Notes: a model not told the origin generated them from the sequence alone. Positions 22,199 to 31,135 are shown, counted from the first letter of the stretch. The stretch is DNA of 64,000 bases from Haloarcula argentinensis DSM 12282 (GCA_000336895.1 AOLX01000026.1:169868-233867); one strand, 5' to 3'. A program made the numbers and translations.

Positions 22199-24000
22199 AC
22201 CGAAAAGAACGGCTTACTTACACAATTGGCCTTCTTGGACTGGCAGGTGCCACTGTCTCTGGGGCTTCAACACCTGCGACCTCGTATGAATTGTCAATTC
22301 TGCGCGCCACGCCCCCGCTGTTTTGGGTTGGAGTTGGGCTAACTATCGCGATCGCCATTATTGGTGTCTTTTATCTTGATCGGCCACATGCCAAGATTCT
22401 CGCGGCTGGCTTGGGTGTCGCAGCGACTGTCCTCATTGCCCTCCTACCGGCACTCCGTGGCTACTACTTCTACGGCCTCGCGGACTCTCTCCAACATCTC
22501 GGATGGACAAAGGATATTAGAATTACAAGTGCAGTTATTGAGGAAAACCCATACCCTGGTATCCACATCATGTCGGAGTTGCTTGCTCGCGTGATGGGGA
22601 TACCTGCGCGACGGACATTATTGTTGATCGTCCCACTATACTTTGCTCTCTACGCATTGGGTGCGTCGTTACTCGCTCGTCTACTGCTTGGCCAGCAGGG
22701 GAGAGCGGGGTACCAAGCAATTGCCGTCGGGTTACTGGTGTCGATCCTCACACCACCGATAATCGCACCAAGACTTCCGAATTTTCAGCCAATAGCTACC
22801 GACGCCGGACTGTTCATTCTACCACTTGCGGTATATTTAGGTATCCGAGTAGCATCGTCGTCGCATCGCCAACAGTCAATCTATCTTGCGTTGCTCTGTA
22901 TCCTGATGTCACTAACGTTGTATCACCCACAACAGGGACTAGTTGCGATTGTGCTGCTATGTGTATTTGCCCTCTCCGGCCTGCTTATTCCATGGCAAGA
23001 CAATAACTTGGCCAGCGGGAGGGTCCTTAGTTCAGGGTTGGTGGCCTCGATTTTCTTGGCTTGGTGGCTTTCAACGCGAGAGTTGCTCGGTAGCGCAGTT
23101 ACCGCACTCATTACCAAACTGCAAGCATCGGACACCGGGGCCTCGGCAGCAACCCCTGGATCGGCGTTTGAGCAGATCGGCGGCTCCGTGTTGACACTCT
23201 TTGTCAAGTCACTTTCAATCCATCTTGCTATCGCCATCGTCACGGTCGTTTCTAGCTGTCTCGCTCTTTACCGTGTCTGGGCCTACTACAGAGACCGGGA
23301 AGGTGAGCCACCAGTTGTGTCAGGACAACTAGTGCGGTATATTCTTGGGTTCCTCCCAGTTTTGGGGCTCGTTATTCTTTATCTTCCAACTGGAGACATC
23401 CCCCAGGCAGTTCGCTACGTTGGGATCCTTGTCGCACTGGGGGCCCCTGTCACTGCCGCACAACTCGTTTCAATCAGCAATAGTCAGTATCGGCGAGTCA
23501 CCCTGATGGTTGTGTTGGTACTCGGGGCATCCCTTGCAGTCCCTGCTATGTTTCGGTCGCCGTATCTGTATTCACCAACTCCACACGTTACCGAAACGCA
23601 ACTTGACACGTATGCGTGGACCTTCGATAACAGTCAGACCGCAACGCCAGTCATGTCGGTCAATACTGATGTAAAGCGGCAATTGCTTGCCCTGGAAGGA
23701 TTTCGCGAGGGGAATAGACGGTGGTGGGTCGGTGAGTATAACCCAGACATCGAGACGTCCCGCGGGGTAGGGTTCGTGCCGGCACACTTCGCAAATAGGT
23801 CACTTACGACTCTGGGTCGGGCGTCGACGTGGCACTTAGTCTCGACAGATTATGCACGGCAGCGTAATGTCGAACTCTATGATGGACTGCGATTTAACGA
23901 GGGTGATTACGCGTATCTTGAATCCAACCGCCAAATCCATCGCGTCTACACAAACGGCGGCGCTGAAGTCTACCAGATACAGCGAAACCAGACGGCGTAA
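22195..24000 (+). CDS. Large polytopic membrane protein, GT-C/glycan-type, 601 aa
   Basis: Ten or more membrane helices cover residues about 8-465, with an extracellular loop LRGYYFYGLADSLQHLGWTKD near 85-105. The last 130 residues form a soluble domain (TYAWTFDNSQTATPVMSVNTD, GGAEVYQI). This organisation is that of archaeal membrane glycosyltransferase-like proteins (DUF2206/DUF6541 type) from surface-glycan clusters. A sulfatase relic beside it supports a glycan origin. It probably acts at the cell envelope; no catalytic Asp motif was proven. Confidence 0.6.
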   Translation: MNRKERLTYTIGLLGLAGATVSGASTPATSYELSILRATPPLFWVGVGLTIAIAIIGVFYLDRPHAKILAAGLGVAATVLIALLPALRGYYFYGLADSLQHLGWTKDIRITSAVIEENPYPGIHIMSELLARVMGIPARRTLLLIVPLYFALYALGASLLARLLLGQQGRAGYQAIAVGLLVSILTPPIIAPRLPNFQPIATDAGLFILPLAVYLGIRVASSSHRQQSIYLALLCILMSLTLYHPQQGLVAIVLLCVFALSGLLIPWQDNNLASGRVLSSGLVASIFLAWWLSTRELLGSAVTALITKLQASDTGASAATPGSAFEQIGGSVLTLFVKSLSIHLAIAIVTVVSSCLALYRVWAYYRDREGEPPVVSGQLVRYILGFLPVLGLVILYLPTGDIPQAVRYVGILVALGAPVTAAQLVSISNSQYRRVTLMVVLVLGASLAVPAMFRSPYLYSPTPHVTETQLDTYAWTFDNSQTATPVMSVNTDVKRQLLALEGFREGNRRWWVGEYNPDIETSRGVGFVPAHFANRSLTTLGRASTWHLVSTDYARQRNVELYDGLRFNEGDYAYLESNRQIHRVYTNGGAEVYQIQRNQTA

Positions 24001-24097
24001 CCGTGTGTCACCAATTCACACAGCTTGTCGACAGAGAGAAAAATTATAGCGCTTTTTACCGAGGACTAACCATAGTATACGGCTCACTGCTGACCGG

Positions 24098-24254
24098 TTA
24101 GGCCGTCCACGCATCTACCCACCCACCGTTGGGATTGATCGCGCGATAGCGAACGAAGTTATACTGATCGGCCCCGTCTCCGATCTCGAAGCACTTCTGC
24201 GACCACGTTCCATCACGATACTTGTTGATGGAGATACAGTCGTCGGTGCGAAGA
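24098..24254 (-). pseudogene. Possible detached C-terminal domain of the spike, in the +1 frame
   Basis: Directly after the spike's stop, the +1 frame reads NLRTDDCISINKYRDGTWSQ and continues through RYRAINPNGGWVDAW to TAA at 24098. It has convincing composition, no start codon of its own, and would join the spike by a one-base shift just before the stop. Either an indel has truncated the spike or this is a leftover of an exchanged receptor-binding tip. Confidence 0.45.
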
Positions 24255-25769
24255 TTACGACGTGCGAGAGACGTTGCCGCTCCTATCGCCTGTCGAACTG
24301 TTGAAGCTGACAGTGGGGCCGCCCATGTCGACAGCGACGTTGTCGTTTGCGACCGCCCCCGCAACCCCCGAGAACAGTAGGCCAGCCGTCCCTGGGTCGG
24401 ACGGGTTGCCGTGGATAACGTTGTCGTTGGCAAACACGTTGTCTACTTCGATTCGGAGACCGTGATATGACGCACCAGTAATGTACTTGGCAGTGTTCCC
24501 CTCGACAGTGTGCTCACCGCCCGCAGCGATGCGGTAGCCGTTGCCGTTCTCGGTCTCTACGTAGTTGTCAACTATCGATCCCGTGCCAGCGAACCCCGTC
24601 ACGTTGACCGAGTTGTTGGGACCGTCGATGATGGTGTTGCCGTCGAGGACGAAATCCCCGATGTCTTGCATCCGCAGATCGCCGCCGACGATGCGATTAT
24701 CCGACACATCAACATCTTCGACGTTGCCCGCCCAGATGCCCGTCCCGCTGGTCGTTGTACAATCGTTGTCGGAGATAGTCACATCCAGTTCAACGACTGT
24801 TGAGCTGCCAGTCTGAGTCTTGGTGACGATGATGACCTGCTCGTTTGAGTCTTTAAACTCGTTTTGTTTGATTCGCACCCGTCCTGTCGTTGTCGGCTCC
24901 CGAATCGCAACCGCACACCGCTTGAGACCCTCGCCGTCGTTGTTTTTGATGATATACTTCTCCACCCCTGCCCCAGTCGGTGTCACGTCATACCCTGCGA
25001 TATTGTCCTTGCCGAGGCAGTCCCCTGCGATGTGGCTGCCCTGCGTCGACCCATCAGGACCAACTGTCAGTGTGTTGTGCTCGATGATTGCGGTTTGAGT
25101 TAGTCGGTTGTTGTAGCCCAGCGAATCGAGTGAGATGTTTCGCTCGTAGGCGTTCGTAAACTCCGATTTTCGGACGATAAGTTTCCGACACGATGATTCG
25201 ACGTGCCGCGTCGGGTTGCCATCAAACTCGCAGTTGACAGCCTCAACAGTGTCGGCAGGATAGACAGCGTGGAGGCTCGACGTGTCGTCTGGCTGGTCGC
25301 CCGTCGCCCGCGTTGGGATCGCGTCCAAAAATTTCACATTCTCGGTTTTGAGATGGCCCACGTCCCCCGCTTCGACGAGATGTGCCGTGGTTGCATCCCC
25401 AGGGTTGTTTGGCGCGTTGCCATCAAGCCTGATGTCCTTGATTGTGAGGGAGCCGACAGCAGAGTTGGTCCCGACTGCGATCATCCCCGTGTCAGCCCCG
25501 TCAGCGGTCTTGATAAACGATGACTCTGGCCCTGCCCCACAGAGAGTCACATCGTCGACGCCGTCGATCTCAATGGTCGTGTCGTGTTTGACGCGCCCAA
25601 CCCAGACTGTCTCACCATCGCTAAGCTCCTGTGGCAATGCTTCCAGATCTGATTTGGTTTTGATGATGTGGTCAGCGACGCCAGCGAGTTTGTCTGTATT
25701 GAGCGCTGGCCCTTCGAGCGTTCCGTCCTGCTTTTCTCGCCACTGGTTGAGAAATCTGAATAGTCCCAT
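24255..25769 (-). CDS. Parallel beta-helix tail spike/fibre protein, 504 aa
   Basis: The first 60 residues form a virion-attachment type segment (MGLFRFLNQWREKQDGTLEG, HIIKTKSDLEALPQEL). From about 70 the chain has regular right-handed beta-helix turns: GSLTIKDIRLDGN, AVNCEFDGN, AIIEHNTLTVG, VDVSDNRIVGGDL, DFVLDGNTIIDG. Such pectate-lyase-like helices are usual in spikes that bind or cleave surface glycans. No catalytic residues can be assigned by eye. It ends at the border of the inserted glycan genes, and a possible C-terminal tip continues in another frame. Confidence 0.75.
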   Translation of the reverse strand: MGLFRFLNQWREKQDGTLEGPALNTDKLAGVADHIIKTKSDLEALPQELSDGETVWVGRVKHDTTIEIDGVDDVTLCGAGPESSFIKTADGADTGMIAVGTNSAVGSLTIKDIRLDGNAPNNPGDATTAHLVEAGDVGHLKTENVKFLDAIPTRATGDQPDDTSSLHAVYPADTVEAVNCEFDGNPTRHVESSCRKLIVRKSEFTNAYERNISLDSLGYNNRLTQTAIIEHNTLTVGPDGSTQGSHIAGDCLGKDNIAGYDVTPTGAGVEKYIIKNNDGEGLKRCAVAIREPTTTGRVRIKQNEFKDSNEQVIIVTKTQTGSSTVVELDVTISDNDCTTTSGTGIWAGNVEDVDVSDNRIVGGDLRMQDIGDFVLDGNTIIDGPNNSVNVTGFAGTGSIVDNYVETENGNGYRIAAGGEHTVEGNTAKYITGASYHGLRIEVDNVFANDNVIHGNPSDPGTAGLLFSGVAGAVANDNVAVDMGGPTVSFNSSTGDRSGNVSRTS

Positions 25770-25771
25770 TG

Positions 25772-26098
25772 TTAGTGTGCCTGCTGGATGGTGATGTCAG
25801 CGGTCTCTCCGGCCGCCGCTGCGGAGGTCACTCGGACCCGGATGTACGCGTCGCCGGCGACGAACGTGTCCCGGATATCCTGGAGATCGTCGACGTCGGC
25901 TGCGGCGTAGGTCTCTTCGGCCTCGAACCAGTCCTGCGGGTCGCCGGTTGGACTGACGTCAAGGGCGTACGATGCGTCGGCTGTCGCGTCGATGTTGAGC
26001 GAGACGAGCGCGTCGCCGGGCGTTTCTGCTCGCAGAACCACGCCGGTCGTGCTGATGTCAGCACCGCTCGCTCGGGTTTTGGATTGTTTCTGAACCAT
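25772..26098 (-). CDS. Small virion-type protein, 108 aa
   Basis: An all-beta domain (GVVLRAETPGDALVSLNIDA, SYALDVSPTG, AYIRVRVTSAAAAGETADI) of the kind seen in capsid decoration or fibre-associated proteins of haloviruses. It is two bases from the spike gene. Function is inferred only from context. Confidence 0.5.
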   Translation of the reverse strand: MVQKQSKTRASGADISTTGVVLRAETPGDALVSLNIDATADASYALDVSPTGDPQDWFEAEETYAAADVDDLQDIRDTFVAGDAYIRVRVTSAAAAGETADITIQQAH

Positions 26099-26106
26099 CT
26101 GTTGTC

Positions 26107-26361
26107 CTAATTCGTGGACGTGTCGCCGTCGAACCAGACGACGCTGTCCTCATCTTCGAGGTAGTACAAGCCGGGCTCGCCGTCGGACAGGTCAGCTTCC
26201 GACGCGACCGTCGTCACGCCGACGTTGCCGTCAGATAGCAGCTGGTCGATCCGGTCAAAGGCTTGCCCGTACAGCGTCACCCAGTTCGGCGTTCCGTCGT
26301 ACCCAACCGCAGGGTACTCGATGCCGTAGGTGTCTGTCGTCTCTGTCGTGTCGTTTGCCAT
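26107..26361 (-). CDS. Small virion-type protein, 84 aa
   Basis: Reads MANDTTETTDTYGIEYPAVG, then a helix (LYGQAFDRIDQLL) and a strand-rich end with GEPGLYYLEDEDSVVWFDG. The GLYY...VVWFDG ending resembles short structural modules near phage fibres. It lies between the tail terminator and the 108-residue gene in the late operon. Confidence 0.5.
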   Translation of the reverse strand: MANDTTETTDTYGIEYPAVGYDGTPNWVTLYGQAFDRIDQLLSDGNVGVTTVASEADLSDGEPGLYYLEDEDSVVWFDGDTSTN

Positions 26362-26374
26362 ACGAAAAGGCTCC

Positions 26375-26899
26375 TCAGATATCTGGCAGCCGCTCGAACC
26401 CGTCGAACAAGACGTCGACGTCGTAGCGGTAGTAGTCCGACCACGTCTGGCTCTGTGGCGCCGCGTTCGTCAGCTCCAGATGCGTGTAGTCGATGCTCGG
26501 CGTCCCGGTGTCGGGGAAGCTCCGGACACGGAGGATCGCCCGTCGGATCACCCGAACCAGCGAGGACCAGGGCGCTCCGCTGTCCCCGGACTCGTCGACG
26601 TAGCCGTACTTGTCTGCGGTCAGACCCTCGATACGGATGCCAGCAACTCGCTCGATATCGTGGTCGTACTCGGTCCCGATCGGCGTCGACGACTCGTCGA
26701 CACTGGCGATCGAGACGATGTTGCCACGCCTCAGTTCGCTCTTGCGCTGTTCGATGTCGTCCTCGTCCTCGACGTCTTGCCGGTCGATCAACGCCAGCGG
26801 GGGCGGGTCCTCGCCGGCGGGTCGCATCCCGGCCGGAAGGCTGCCAGCGCCGTACTCTTCGCGTATCCGCTCGATCAGAAAGTCGACCTCCTCAGTCAT
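26375..26899 (-). CDS. Tail terminator/completion protein candidate, 174 aa
   Basis: Contains a conserved-looking alternation (RGNIVSIASVDESSTPIGTE, ERVAGIRIEGLTADKYGYVD, WSSLVRVIRRAILRVRSFPD, TWSDYYRYDVDVLFDGFE) that fits the terminator fold, and sits after an HK97 gp10-like gene, the usual place. It overlaps that gene by four bases. Homology is not proven by eye. Confidence 0.55.
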   Translation of the reverse strand: MTEEVDFLIERIREEYGAGSLPAGMRPAGEDPPPLALIDRQDVEDEDDIEQRKSELRRGNIVSIASVDESSTPIGTEYDHDIERVAGIRIEGLTADKYGYVDESGDSGAPWSSLVRVIRRAILRVRSFPDTGTPSIDYTHLELTNAAPQSQTWSDYYRYDVDVLFDGFERLPDI

Positions 26900-27408
26900 C
26901 CTTGCCCGACCTCCCGTCGAAGCCAGTTGAGGCTGTCACGGATCGCGCGGGACTCCGGGATCCCTCCCGTCTCGCTGCCCCATTCAACCGATTCCGTCTG
27001 GATCCACTGGTCGGCCTCTTCCCAGAAAAAGTGCAGAAGCGGGTCGCCCTCGATGGTGTGCGGGCTGACGCCGAACTCGTAGAACATCGGCAGGTCGCCC
27101 TCCCACGACCATTCGACGTGGATGGACGTCCGGTCGCGCGTGAAGTCGACGCCGCCGAACGTCGCCGGGAAGAACTCGAGGTCGTACCCCTGCTGACCGG
27201 CATAGCTGTCGATGGCGTTGTGGGCCTGCTGCACGCTCTGGTACACGAGGTTGCCCTGGGCGCCGACCATCGTTTCCTCGACGCCGTCCAGCAGGCTCTG
27301 TCTAGCCGCGTCGGACGGTGCCCGCGGGACGCTGATGTCGAGCGTCGCGCCGAGCGGGTCGGTGGTGAGCTCGAGGTCAAACTCGATAGTGACCGAGACG
27401 TCTGCCAC
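26896..27408 (-). CDS. HK97 gp10-like head-tail completion protein, 170 aa
   Basis: The segment LPMFYEFGVSPHTIEGDPLL recalls the gp10 family signature (a YEFGTxxH followed by a proline-rich strand). The N-terminal half has a helix (ARQSLLDGVEETMVGAQGNL). Between the connector and terminator genes it should help join head and tail. Confidence 0.6.
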   Translation of the reverse strand: MADVSVTIEFDLELTTDPLGATLDISVPRAPSDAARQSLLDGVEETMVGAQGNLVYQSVQQAHNAIDSYAGQQGYDLEFFPATFGGVDFTRDRTSIHVEWSWEGDLPMFYEFGVSPHTIEGDPLLHFFWEEADQWIQTESVEWGSETGGIPESRAIRDSLNWLRREVGQG

Positions 27409-27409
27409 G

Positions 27410-28159
27410 TCACCGGTACACCTCCAACAACTCCTCGGACTTGCGCTCGAACTGGTCGGCTAGCGATTCGACGCTGCGGACGCGGGCGTTCTCGGGAATC
27501 TGTACGGCGGCTTCGTCGACGAAGTCAGACGCGGCTCGGAACGCGACAGCGCGGCGAATCGTCTGCGGCAGCCCCTCGTAGCCATACTCGAAAAAGGCAT
27601 ACACAGCGTTACTGAACGTGTCCAGCTTCCACTCGTCTGCCGTGTCGTCGTACAGGTTCGACACGTCGAGATAGAGCGCGGACCAGCCGCCGTTGTTGAC
27701 ACGCACGTAGGCATCATCGCCCAAGCCGTCGGGGGACTGCCCGACACTGTAGTCATCGCTCGCCACCCAGTCCGTGTAGCTCCCGTCGCCATCGCGAACG
27801 AGTAGCTTCGTGACGGCGCCGGCGTCGCGACGGGCGAGGTCGAGTTTGGTGTACGACCCCTGCCACGTCTTCGGCGCTGGTCCGTCGTCATCAACGACGA
27901 TCGCCGACGGCGTCGGGATATCTTGCTCGTCATCCCGGGACTTGGGCCCGGTCGGAATGTCGATGTCGGTGGCTTCGTCGAGGATGTCTGCCCCCGCCGG
28001 CGCGTACCAGTGGCGCTTTAGCGTCTTTTCCAGCCACTCGGTCTGTGCCGTGATCGAGTCGACGGCGATCTGCTTGTCTTGGGAGATGTCGCCCGGTAGC
28101 GACGCCTCTTGCATCGCCCGACGCAGGTCCTCAAGCGTGCAGTACCCGACGGATGGCAT
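27410..28159 (-). CDS. Head-tail connector/adaptor protein candidate, 249 aa
   Basis: Starts MPSVGYCTLEDLRRAMQEAS, an opening common to phage gp6-like adaptors, with two N-terminal helices (AVDSITAQTEWLEKTLKRHW) and a C-terminal helical pair (TIRRAVAFRAASDFVDEAAV). A large beta insertion lies between. It follows the capsid gene and precedes the gp10-like gene, supporting a connector role. Confidence 0.6.
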   Translation of the reverse strand: MPSVGYCTLEDLRRAMQEASLPGDISQDKQIAVDSITAQTEWLEKTLKRHWYAPAGADILDEATDIDIPTGPKSRDDEQDIPTPSAIVVDDDGPAPKTWQGSYTKLDLARRDAGAVTKLLVRDGDGSYTDWVASDDYSVGQSPDGLGDDAYVRVNNGGWSALYLDVSNLYDDTADEWKLDTFSNAVYAFFEYGYEGLPQTIRRAVAFRAASDFVDEAAVQIPENARVRSVESLADQFERKSEELLEVYR

Positions 28160-28162
28160 ACG

Positions 28163-28525
28163 TTAGTCCTCCTTGACAGCGTTGATGCGGCTCTGGATAG
28201 CCTCGATAGCGGTGTCGCGAGTGTCGCCGGCCTCTTCCGCCTCGTAGACGGCTGCCAGCACGTCGATGTCGTCGATGTCGTTGAGTTTGTCGCGAAGCTC
28301 TTTGACCGAGTGTTCGCTCGGGTCGGGGATCGGGGCCCCAGCATCGGGTGGCCCGTCCTCTTGGCCGACAGCCTCATCGCCGGCGTCGTCGACCGCCTCG
28401 AAGTCCTCGTGATCTGCGAGATACGCATCGAGCTCGTCGTCAACGGTCTTTGCATCGCCGGGCTCGAACTGGCGCCCGCCGACACGGTAGATGCCGCCGT
28501 CAGCAGTGTACCGGACTGTTGGCAT
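28163..28525 (-). CDS. Hypothetical head-region protein, 120 aa
   Basis: Starts MPTVRYTADGGIYRVGGRQF, a small beta module as in haloviral head genes, followed by an acidic linker and a helix SVKELRDKLNDIDDIDVLAA that resembles a SAP-like or T4 gp-associated helix pair. It lies between capsid and connector genes. Could be a capsid-associated or minor connector protein. Confidence 0.5.
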   Translation of the reverse strand: MPTVRYTADGGIYRVGGRQFEPGDAKTVDDELDAYLADHEDFEAVDDAGDEAVGQEDGPPDAGAPIPDPSEHSVKELRDKLNDIDDIDVLAAVYEAEEAGDTRDTAIEAIQSRINAVKED

Positions 28526-28536
28526 GACTAGCCACC

Positions 28537-29511
28537 TCAGGCAGTCGCGACGTTGTTGATGAGGACTGCGCCCTCTTCGTCTTCGACTTGGAAGTCGTCC
28601 CGGGTCCGCATGAAGTAGCGGGCGAAGAGGTCGTTCTCGGCGGTCTTGTCGGTCGTGTCGAGCACCTCGACCTCGGTATCTCGCCAGACACCGTAGATGA
28701 GGTTCTCGGGGTAGGTGAACAGCGCCGTCCCCTCGGGCCAGCCGGCGAACCCGTAGACGTCGTAGTTGAACGGCGTGAGGTCCTCGTCGCTGAAGATGAC
28801 CGCGGCGCCGAGTGGGTCCTCCCGCTGCGTGAGGTCGTACTCCCAGTCCTCGATCTGGGAGAGGTTCATCATGTAGACGGGCTCGTTGACCGTCGCCGAC
28901 CGCTTGAACTTGTTCGGGAGCGCCGCCCGAGCCTCGTGGAACAGGCTCGTGTCGATGGCCCCGCCAGCGTGGTCGTAGATGTTGGTGCCGCTTCGGTCGT
29001 TGAGGATCTTGAGCCACCCGTCGTTCTGGGTGAGGAACGCCTGGCTGTCCCCGCCGGACGTGTCCGTCGTGTCGCCGTTGATCCCGAGGTCCTGCGTGTC
29101 GACGGCCCACTGGCGGGCCATCTTGTCCAGCACGATCTCGTCGACCTGTCCGATGGTATCTTCAACACTCTCGCGGGGCAGGTCCCAGTCAAGGACGCCT
29201 TTTTCGGCATCCATCTTGATGCCGTCCGTATCGACCGACGCGGAGCCGTTGGAGGTTCCCTCTTCGGTGCCGGCACCACGTCGCTGACGCTCGCCAACCC
29301 CGATACGAGGGAGCTCCATCTTCGGCCGTGGCAGGATCTCCGTTCGGACCATGTCCATCAGCATGGCCGTATCCTGCACCCGACTGTACCACTCATTGAA
29401 GAGGTCCCGCGGCATCACGCCGCCGGAGAGATCGGCCGGGGAGACGTCCTTGAGTGCGTCCTCGTTGGCCTTCCGGACGCCAGTCATCCCGGCGTACGCA
29501 TCGGCGCTCAT
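28537..29511 (-). CDS. Major capsid protein, HK97 fold, 324 aa
   Basis: Length, acidic composition and order (after protease/scaffold, before connectors) fit an HK97-type capsid protein. The N-terminal arm (1-45) is followed by LFNEWYSRVQDTAMLMDMVR, which would be the spine-helix region, and the C-terminal half has the P-domain and A-domain type alternation (PVYMMNLSQIEDWEYDL, ALFTYPENLIYGVWRDTEVE). It overlaps the protease gene by four bases. Sequence alone is too diverged to assign a genus. Confidence 0.8.
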   Translation of the reverse strand: MSADAYAGMTGVRKANEDALKDVSPADLSGGVMPRDLFNEWYSRVQDTAMLMDMVRTEILPRPKMELPRIGVGERQRRGAGTEEGTSNGSASVDTDGIKMDAEKGVLDWDLPRESVEDTIGQVDEIVLDKMARQWAVDTQDLGINGDTTDTSGGDSQAFLTQNDGWLKILNDRSGTNIYDHAGGAIDTSLFHEARAALPNKFKRSATVNEPVYMMNLSQIEDWEYDLTQREDPLGAAVIFSDEDLTPFNYDVYGFAGWPEGTALFTYPENLIYGVWRDTEVEVLDTTDKTAENDLFARYFMRTRDDFQVEDEEGAVLINNVATA

Positions 29512-30746
29512 CGGCCACCTCCGGACTGCGCGGCCAGGTCATTCAGCTTCGACTTGGGGGTGAAGAACGCGGCGCGTTCGTCGATGCCGCCGTCGTCGCT
29601 TCCCTTCTCGGCGCCGGTCAGCTGCTGGGACTCGGTTGTCCCGGTCTGCTTGGAGATGGCGTCGATGCGCTCGGCGTTCTTCTGCGTCTGCTCGACGACT
29701 GCCTTTGCCCATTCGGGGGCATCCTCCAGCGGGTCGTCGTCGCCGTCGGCGTTCTGGAGTTCGTCCAGCCGCTCGGCGTTTTCTTCGGTCTGTTCCATCA
29801 GCTCCTGTGCCCATTCGGGGGGCGAGTCGTCCTTGTTAGACATGTCGTCTCCGGTGGCGTCTTTGCCACCGTCGTCGTCCGGCGTGTCGCCGCCGGGGGC
29901 GTGGTTGTCGGCTTCCTTCGCCGATGTCGAGCCATCTAGGGCCTCGGGCCCGCTGCCGTCATCGGAGCCAGTCAGTGTGTTGAGAAACGCCGTCGCGGCG
30001 CTGGTCAGCTTGCTCTTCGCGCCGGGCTCGCTTGCCCCGTCGACGTTGACGCCACGGTCAAGAACATCCCACAGTCGCTCGGCCTCCTCTTCAGAGTGGC
30101 CGCGCTCCAGCGCCTCCTCGATGAACCCGTCGCGGTTCCCGAGGTGGTCCGCCAAGCGCTTCTCTGCAGTCGCAACCTGTGCCTTCGACGCCGAGAGGAT
30201 CTGGGCATCGGGCACCGCCGGGATGTCGACCGCGCTGACCTCCTGCATGATGCCGTCGGTCAACTCCCAGTACTCCTCGACGTCGACGGAGTCGGGGACG
30301 GAGACCTCGTCGGGGAGGTCGTCCGGATCGTCACCGTTGTACGACCAGTCGACGTTGACTGCGCCGATGGAGTGTCCGCCGAGGATATCGTCCTCGACGA
30401 GACTCCAGAGCTCATCGTCGTGGTAGGCCCAGGTCTGGATCCATGCGCCGGCGTCGACGGTCTGCCCGCCGATCTCTTCGGCCTCGTCGAGGACCTCGTT
30501 GCGTTCGAGCGTCATCCAGTCGGACGGCCAGACGGCGTGCATCACGCCGCCATCCGCCTCGCCGACGTCGACGAACGCTTCGAACTGGGCGGCGAACGCC
30601 TGGAGGGTCTCGGGCCGCTCCCAGTCGCCGTGATGGTCGACCGTCCACGGGACCATGACGACGCCCGTTGCGGTCTGGGCGTCCTCGTCCTTCTGGACGT
30701 AGTCGACGCGTTTCTCGTAGTGCTGTTCGTCGCGCTGGTTCGTCAT
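29508..30746 (-). CDS. XkdF-like prohead protease fused to scaffold-like domain, 412 aa
   Basis: Residues 1-190 carry the protease pattern: ATGVVMVPWTVDHHGDWERP, then WIQTWAYHDDELW and GGHSIGAVNVDW, where His and Ser of HSIG are the likely catalytic pair. Residues 240-412 are acidic, low-complexity and helical (PPEWAQELMEQTEENAERLD twice in similar form), as expected of a scaffold or delta domain. The fusion should cleave itself and the capsid arm during maturation. Confidence 0.7.
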   Translation of the reverse strand: MTNQRDEQHYEKRVDYVQKDEDAQTATGVVMVPWTVDHHGDWERPETLQAFAAQFEAFVDVGEADGGVMHAVWPSDWMTLERNEVLDEAEEIGGQTVDAGAWIQTWAYHDDELWSLVEDDILGGHSIGAVNVDWSYNGDDPDDLPDEVSVPDSVDVEEYWELTDGIMQEVSAVDIPAVPDAQILSASKAQVATAEKRLADHLGNRDGFIEEALERGHSEEEAERLWDVLDRGVNVDGASEPGAKSKLTSAATAFLNTLTGSDDGSGPEALDGSTSAKEADNHAPGGDTPDDDGGKDATGDDMSNKDDSPPEWAQELMEQTEENAERLDELQNADGDDDPLEDAPEWAKAVVEQTQKNAERIDAISKQTGTTESQQLTGAEKGSDDGGIDERAAFFTPKSKLNDLAAQSGGGR

Positions 30747-30749
30747 GTA

Positions 30750-30854
30750 TCAGCCCTCGTCGTTGGCGGCGTCATCGCCATCCTCGTCGTCGGCACGACC
30801 GGTGTCGAGGACGGCGCGCTTTTCGCCGCGCTCCTTGTCGCTGTTCTTACTCAT
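30750..30854 (-). CDS. Very small acidic protein, 34 aa
   Basis: A short frame MSKNSDKERGEKRAVLDTGR plus an Asp-rich tail, with its stop three bases before the protease gene's start. Spacing and composition favour translation. It fills the small gap before the plus-strand gene at 30953. Confidence 0.4.
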   Translation of the reverse strand: MSKNSDKERGEKRAVLDTGRADDEDGDDAANDEG

Positions 30855-30952
30855 GTGAGAATCGTGCCCGGTCATGCCTCGCGCGGGGAGCCGGGGACTC
30901 CCGCGGTCATCGGAAACCAATACTTAACAAGTGCCCCAGTGTCTAATTTAAC

Positions 30953-31135
30953 ATGCCAAGAAGCTTTAATGACGTTGTAATCCATCTCCGAAGTGACGAC
31001 TCACCTGGTGGCAATTCATATCCTCGTGCCTTCATGTTAGATAACGGATGGCTGGAGGTCACGCACCCAGACGGACATACGCCAGAATCAGAATATTTCT
31101 CACCATCTGAGGTTGAAAGTTTCTACGAACAATAA
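30953..31135 (+). CDS. Small hypothetical protein on the opposite strand, 60 aa
   Basis: Compact beta-type protein (FNDVVIHLRSDDSPGG, FMLDNGWLEVTHPDGHTPES). It is isolated between portal and protease on the plus strand, AT-richer than them, with TACTTAA about 30 bases upstream as its own TATA element. The THPDG motif is shared with the 3373 gene. A moron-like gene of unknown function. Confidence 0.55.
   Translation: MPRSFNDVVIHLRSDDSPGGNSYPRAFMLDNGWLEVTHPDGHTPESEYFSPSEVESFYEQ

Noticed and set aside
14770..30746. Contractile tail (sheath, baseplate wedge)
   Set aside because: No sheath-sized gene precedes the tube gene and no wedge-type genes follow, so a non-contractile tail is preferred.
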